A DNA stretch of 16,964 nucleotides from Xanthobacteraceae bacterium (lineage in GTDB: Bacteria; Pseudomonadota; Alphaproteobacteria; Rhizobiales; Xanthobacteraceae): assembly GCA_030037105.1 (NCBI GenBank), contig JASHRY010000342.1, forward strand, positions 1-16,964, read 5' to 3'. The notes below the pieces were generated by a model that worked only from the letters and a program-made list of their open reading frames with translations, was not told the origin of the DNA and made no database searches. Positions within the stretch are counted from its first letter, which is position 1; every line of letters begins with the position of its first letter. Positions 14,381 to 16,964 of this stretch are shown piece after piece. Made by a program: the position numbers and the translations under genes.

Positions 14381-16144
14381 ATGGCACGCACGGGCAATAT
14401 GGCCAACAATTCAATCATAGCAGCGAAGACTTGGCGTGCCTTTCAGGTGAAAATTTTGCGGCGCGAGTTCGGCGCGACCGGAATGCTCAATTCCGGTCGC
14501 GCCATCGGCTTGGTGCTTTTTATCGCCGCCGCGCTTTGCCCCTTCTACCTCAGCGAGTTTAAGGTCGGACTGATCGGGCTCGGCTTGACCTATGGACTGT
14601 TCGCCATCGGGCTCGATCTCGCCTGGGGCCGCACCGGCATCATCTCCATCGGCCAGGCGGTGTTCTTCGGGCTCGGCACGTACGGCGTGGCGGTCGCGTT
14701 GGTCCGGCACGGCACGGCGCTGCTCGGCGGCGTGGTCGGCGTCGCGCTTGCGGCGATGCTGGGCGCCTTCACCGCGGCGGTCGGCTTGCGCCGCGTCACC
14801 AATCCCTCAACCATGGCGGTGCTCACGCTCGCCATCACTTTGCTCGCCGAGAAAGTGGCGCGCGATTGGTGGTCGGTGACCGGAGGCAGCTCGGGTCTCT
14901 ATGTGCCGCCGCTCACGTCGACCTACTCATATTATTATACTTGCTTCGTCGCCACGATTTGCGTTGTCGCGCTGGTATGGTTCGCCGTTTTGCGCCGGCC
15001 GTTGGGCAATCGGCTAACCGCGATCCGGCTCAACGACCGCCGCGCCGAACATCTCGGCATCCCGATCTTCCGCGAGCGCGTGGTCGCCTTCACGCTCAGC
15101 GCCATCATCTCGGCGATCGCCGGCTGCCTGTCGGCGCCGTGGATGTCGAGCGTCAGCCCCGACCGCGTCGGCATCGTGCTTTCGACGCAAGTGCTGGTTT
15201 GGGTGGCGGTGGGCGGCAGGGCCACCCTGCTGGGGCCGTTCGTCGGCGCCGTGGCCTTGACCTATGGTCAGGATGCGTTGGCGAGCTCGATGGGCAATTC
15301 CTACCTACTGATGCTCGGCGTCCTGTTCATTCTTTCGGTCTTGTTGGTGCCCAACGGGATCGCCGGCGTGTTTCGCGTCGGTCAGCAGCTCGCCGATACC
15401 ACGCCCGTGGGTGCCGTCCCGGCGGCGCCGGCGCGCGAAATCGGCGGCGACGTGCTCGCCGCCGAGGCGATCTTCAAGCGCTTCGCCGGCAATACCGTGC
15501 TCGACGGCGTCGATCTGCGAGTCAAAGCGCGCGAAATTGTGTGCTTGATCGGCCCCAACGGCGCCGGAAAGACGACGCTGATCAACGTCTTGTCGGGCGC
15601 AATCGAATGCGATTCCGGCCGGGTCATACTGCGCGGCGAGCGCATTGAGACCACGCCGCCGCATCGCCGCGTCGCCGCCGGACTGGCGCGCACCTTTCAG
15701 ATTCCCAGCCTGTTTCCCGGCTTGACGGTGGCCGAGCATCTCATTCTTGCGCGCCAGGAAGCGGGCATGGTGGTCCCGCTGCCCGATGCTTATGCGCGTC
15801 TCGAACATGACTATGGCGATCAGCGTGTCGAGATGCTCTCGCTCAGCGATCGCCGCTCGCTCGAAATCGCCATGGCGTTGTGCTCGCAACCGGCCGTCCT
15901 GTTGCTTGACGAACCGGCCGCGGGGCTGGCGCGGCACGAAGCGGACGCACTCGCCAAAACGCTGCGGTCGCTGCGCGCGCAGGTCGGCTGCGCCATCGTC
16001 TGCGTCGAGCACGACATGGAGATCGTGCGCGATCTGGCGGATCGCGTCATCTGCCTGCATCGCGGCAGAGTGATCAGCGAGGGGACGATGGATCAGGTGT
16101 CCGCGAATGCCGAAGTGCGCCGCGCTTATCTGGGATTGGCCTGA
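14381..16144 (+). CDS. LivM-LivG fusion: HAAT ABC permease joined to ATP-binding domain
   Basis: One 587-residue chain carries two subunits that are separate in E. coli. The LivM-like permease occupies about residues 40-335 (GLDLAWGRTGIISIGQAVFF is its signature region). The LivG-like ATPase occupies about 355-587, with Walker A GPNGAGKT (391-398), Walker B VLLLDEP (Asp510, Glu511) and H-loop CVEHDM. The ABC signature reads LSLSD (486-490) instead of LSGGQ or the LSYGE common in LivG, and the helical subdomain before it is short. No start has a clear binding site. The longest frame from 14381 is kept, but the first 34 codons have weaker GC at third positions, and Met35 (14483) lies just before the first helix and inside a 14-bp hairpin, so it may be the true start. 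Confidence 0.88.
   Translation: MARTGNMANNSIIAAKTWRAFQVKILRREFGATGMLNSGRAIGLVLFIAAALCPFYLSEFKVGLIGLGLTYGLFAIGLDLAWGRTGIISIGQAVFFGLGTYGVAVALVRHGTALLGGVVGVALAAMLGAFTAAVGLRRVTNPSTMAVLTLAITLLAEKVARDWWSVTGGSSGLYVPPLTSTYSYYYTCFVATICVVALVWFAVLRRPLGNRLTAIRLNDRRAEHLGIPIFRERVVAFTLSAIISAIAGCLSAPWMSSVSPDRVGIVLSTQVLVWVAVGGRATLLGPFVGAVALTYGQDALASSMGNSYLLMLGVLFILSVLLVPNGIAGVFRVGQQLADTTPVGAVPAAPAREIGGDVLAAEAIFKRFAGNTVLDGVDLRVKAREIVCLIGPNGAGKTTLINVLSGAIECDSGRVILRGERIETTPPHRRVAAGLARTFQIPSLFPGLTVAEHLILARQEAGMVVPLPDAYARLEHDYGDQRVEMLSLSDRRSLEIAMALCSQPAVLLLDEPAAGLARHEADALAKTLRSLRAQVGCAIVCVEHDMEIVRDLADRVICLHRGRVISEGTMDQVSANAEVRRAYLGLA
14471..14503 (+). promoter_or_regulatory. Perfect 14-bp stem-loop at the 5' end of the LivM-LivG gene
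   Basis: GGCGCGACCGGAAT (14471-14484) and ATTCCGGTCGCGCC (14490-14503) are exact complements around a five-base loop. The stem is GC-rich and should be very stable in RNA. It encloses the ATG at 14483, a possible start codon of the permease-ATPase fusion. There is no adjacent U-tract. Likely roles are to block 3' exonucleases so that the upstream binding-protein mRNA persists, or to restrain translation of the fusion. Confidence 0.7.
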
Positions 16145-16147
16145 GCC

Positions 16148-16840
16148 ATGCTCTTATCGGCCCGCAACATCGACGGCGGATATGGGGCGATCCATATCGT
16201 CAAGGACGTATCTTTCGACCTCGATCCCGGCGAAACTCTCGCGGTGCTCGGCCGCAACGGAATGGGTAAGACCACGCTCTTGCGCACTCTCGTTGGCCTG
16301 GCCGATCGCTTTGCCGGCGAGGTGCGGGTCGACGAGCGGCCGCAGCCGGCGCGCAATCCGCGGGCGTTCGCGCGGCTCGGCATCACCTATGTCCCCGATG
16401 ATCGCGGCGTGTTTGCGCGCCTCTCCGTGGCCGAGAACATCCGCTTGGCGCGGCTTTCTGCTTACGCAAACAGCGAACTGGACGTTTATCAACTCTTCCC
16501 TGCGCTTGAGAGCCTCGCCAACCAGCCGGCCGGTACGCTGTCCGGAGGTCAACAGCAGCAACTTGCCATCGCGCGCGCGCTGGCAACCGGACCGCGCCTA
16601 CTCATCGTCGACGAATTATCGCAGGGCTTGCAGCCCTCGATTGTCCAGGACCTGACCCGGGCCCTCCTTACCGCGACGCACGAAGGCGGCCTCGCGCTTA
16701 TCTTGGTGGACCAGAATCCTGAATTGGCGATGCGCATCTGCCAACGGGTCATAGTGATGCAGCGCGGCGAAGTCGCCGCCGCCGGAACGACAGCCGAACT
16801 CGGGGCCGGTGCGGGCATCCTCGACCTGCTGGTTGTTTAA
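16148..16840 (+). CDS. livF: HAAT-type ABC transporter ATP-binding protein (LivF family)
   Basis: The 230-residue protein is a single ABC ATPase: Walker A GRNGMGKT (35-42), signature LSGGQ (131-135) and Walker B LLIVDE with Glu156. At the H-loop position it has VDQN (187-190), as in other LivF proteins (VEQN). The Q-loop region reads YVPDDRGVF, with Asp where many ABC proteins have Gln, and the D-loop region reads DELSQGL rather than DEPSEGL. It pairs with the ATPase half of the fusion protein, whose own signature is degenerate, so one ATP site of the dimer uses a normal LSGGQ and the other does not. Its start lies three bases after the fusion stop, without a clear binding site, which points to translational coupling. 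It is the last gene of the operon. Confidence 0.92.
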   Translation: MLLSARNIDGGYGAIHIVKDVSFDLDPGETLAVLGRNGMGKTTLLRTLVGLADRFAGEVRVDERPQPARNPRAFARLGITYVPDDRGVFARLSVAENIRLARLSAYANSELDVYQLFPALESLANQPAGTLSGGQQQQLAIARALATGPRLLIVDELSQGLQPSIVQDLTRALLTATHEGGLALILVDQNPELAMRICQRVIVMQRGEVAAAGTTAELGAGAGILDLLVV

Positions 16841-16857
16841 TTGCGCCGGGAGCGCAA
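16841..16857 (+). terminator. Hairpin directly after livF, possible terminator
   Basis: TTGCGC (16841-16846) and GCGCAA (16852-16857) form a perfect six-base stem with loop CGGGA, starting at the base after the livF TAA. No U-tract follows, so factor-independent termination is doubtful; it could instead protect the mRNA end. Confidence 0.4.
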
Positions 16858-16862
16858 CCCGG

Positions 16863-16964
16863 TCACATCGCGCGGATGTTGCGGCGAAAGTTCGCGCTCA
16901 CAAAGGCGGCCGGGCCGGGTAGTCGGGTCGTTTTCTCGCCCCGGCCTCGATCACCGCCATGGCG
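16863..16964 (-). CDS. Possible C-terminal tail of a convergent gene (partial)
   Basis: Two minus-strand frames are open from the right edge. One ends at 16898 and reads AMAVIEAGARKRPDYPARP; the other ends at 16863 and closes with AAFVSANFRRNIRAM. Each looks protein-like in a different half, so a real gene end, perhaps with a frameshift, is possible. Too little is visible to name a family. Confidence 0.25.
   Translation of the reverse strand, partial: RHGGDRGRGEKTTRLPGPAAFVSANFRRNIRAM

Noticed and set aside
13342..14418. Minus-strand open frame of 358 codons
   Set aside because: Antisense to the binding-protein gene, which has a signal peptide, a ribosome binding site and clear family motifs.
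1..16964. CRISPR array or phage/defence gene cluster
   Set aside because: No regularly spaced direct repeats and no nuclease, helicase, TIR or reverse transcriptase motifs were seen.

Overview
The window is GC-rich DNA with dense, mostly co-directional operons. It reads like a chromosomal segment of an alphaproteobacterium, probably Hyphomicrobiales (Rhizobiales): the IS630-type transposase start, the tRNA-Met remnant, the OtsA/GH15/ASRT gene set and the fused LivM-LivG transporter all fit that group. The genus cannot be fixed from sequence alone.

Positions 1-487 look like a scarred boundary. The first codons of an IS630-family transposase run off the left edge (minus strand). Next come the element's end with several inverted repeats, two abutting perfect dyads, a doubtful small ORF, and a decayed 3' half of a tRNA-Met(CAT) gene. 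Positions 488-4773 hold a three-gene minus-strand operon: an APC-family permease, a secreted protein of unknown function 10 bases behind it, and a membrane-anchored alpha/beta hydrolase. Divergent from it is a KefB/KefC-type cation:proton antiporter (5025-6827).

Positions 6843-11880 form a sugar/trehalose module of two divergent pairs. On the minus strand a small ASRT-family protein (Anabaena sensory rhodopsin transducer family) precedes trehalose-6-phosphate synthase OtsA. On the plus strand a zinc-dependent glucose dehydrogenase is followed after 5 bases by a GH15 glucoamylase/trehalase-like enzyme. A plausible route is synthesis of trehalose-6-phosphate by OtsA, release of glucose by the GH15 enzyme and oxidation of glucose by the dehydrogenase. 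No OtsB phosphatase and no rhodopsin gene lie in the window.

Positions 12275-16840 encode a compact branched-chain/amide-type (HAAT) ABC uptake system: LivH permease, Tat-exported binding protein, a LivM-LivG permease-ATPase fusion, and LivF ATPase. Strong RNA hairpins flank the end of the binding-protein gene, one of them a perfect 14-bp stem. They probably help set the ratio of binding protein to membrane parts. After the operon comes a small hairpin and perhaps the tail of a convergent gene running off the right edge.

The points most worth a second look are the ASRT protein embedded in trehalose/glucose genes, the structured region between binding protein and permease, the clusters of GANTC (CcrM-type) sites at the IS end and in the permease/antiporter promoter, and the tRNA remnant beside the IS.
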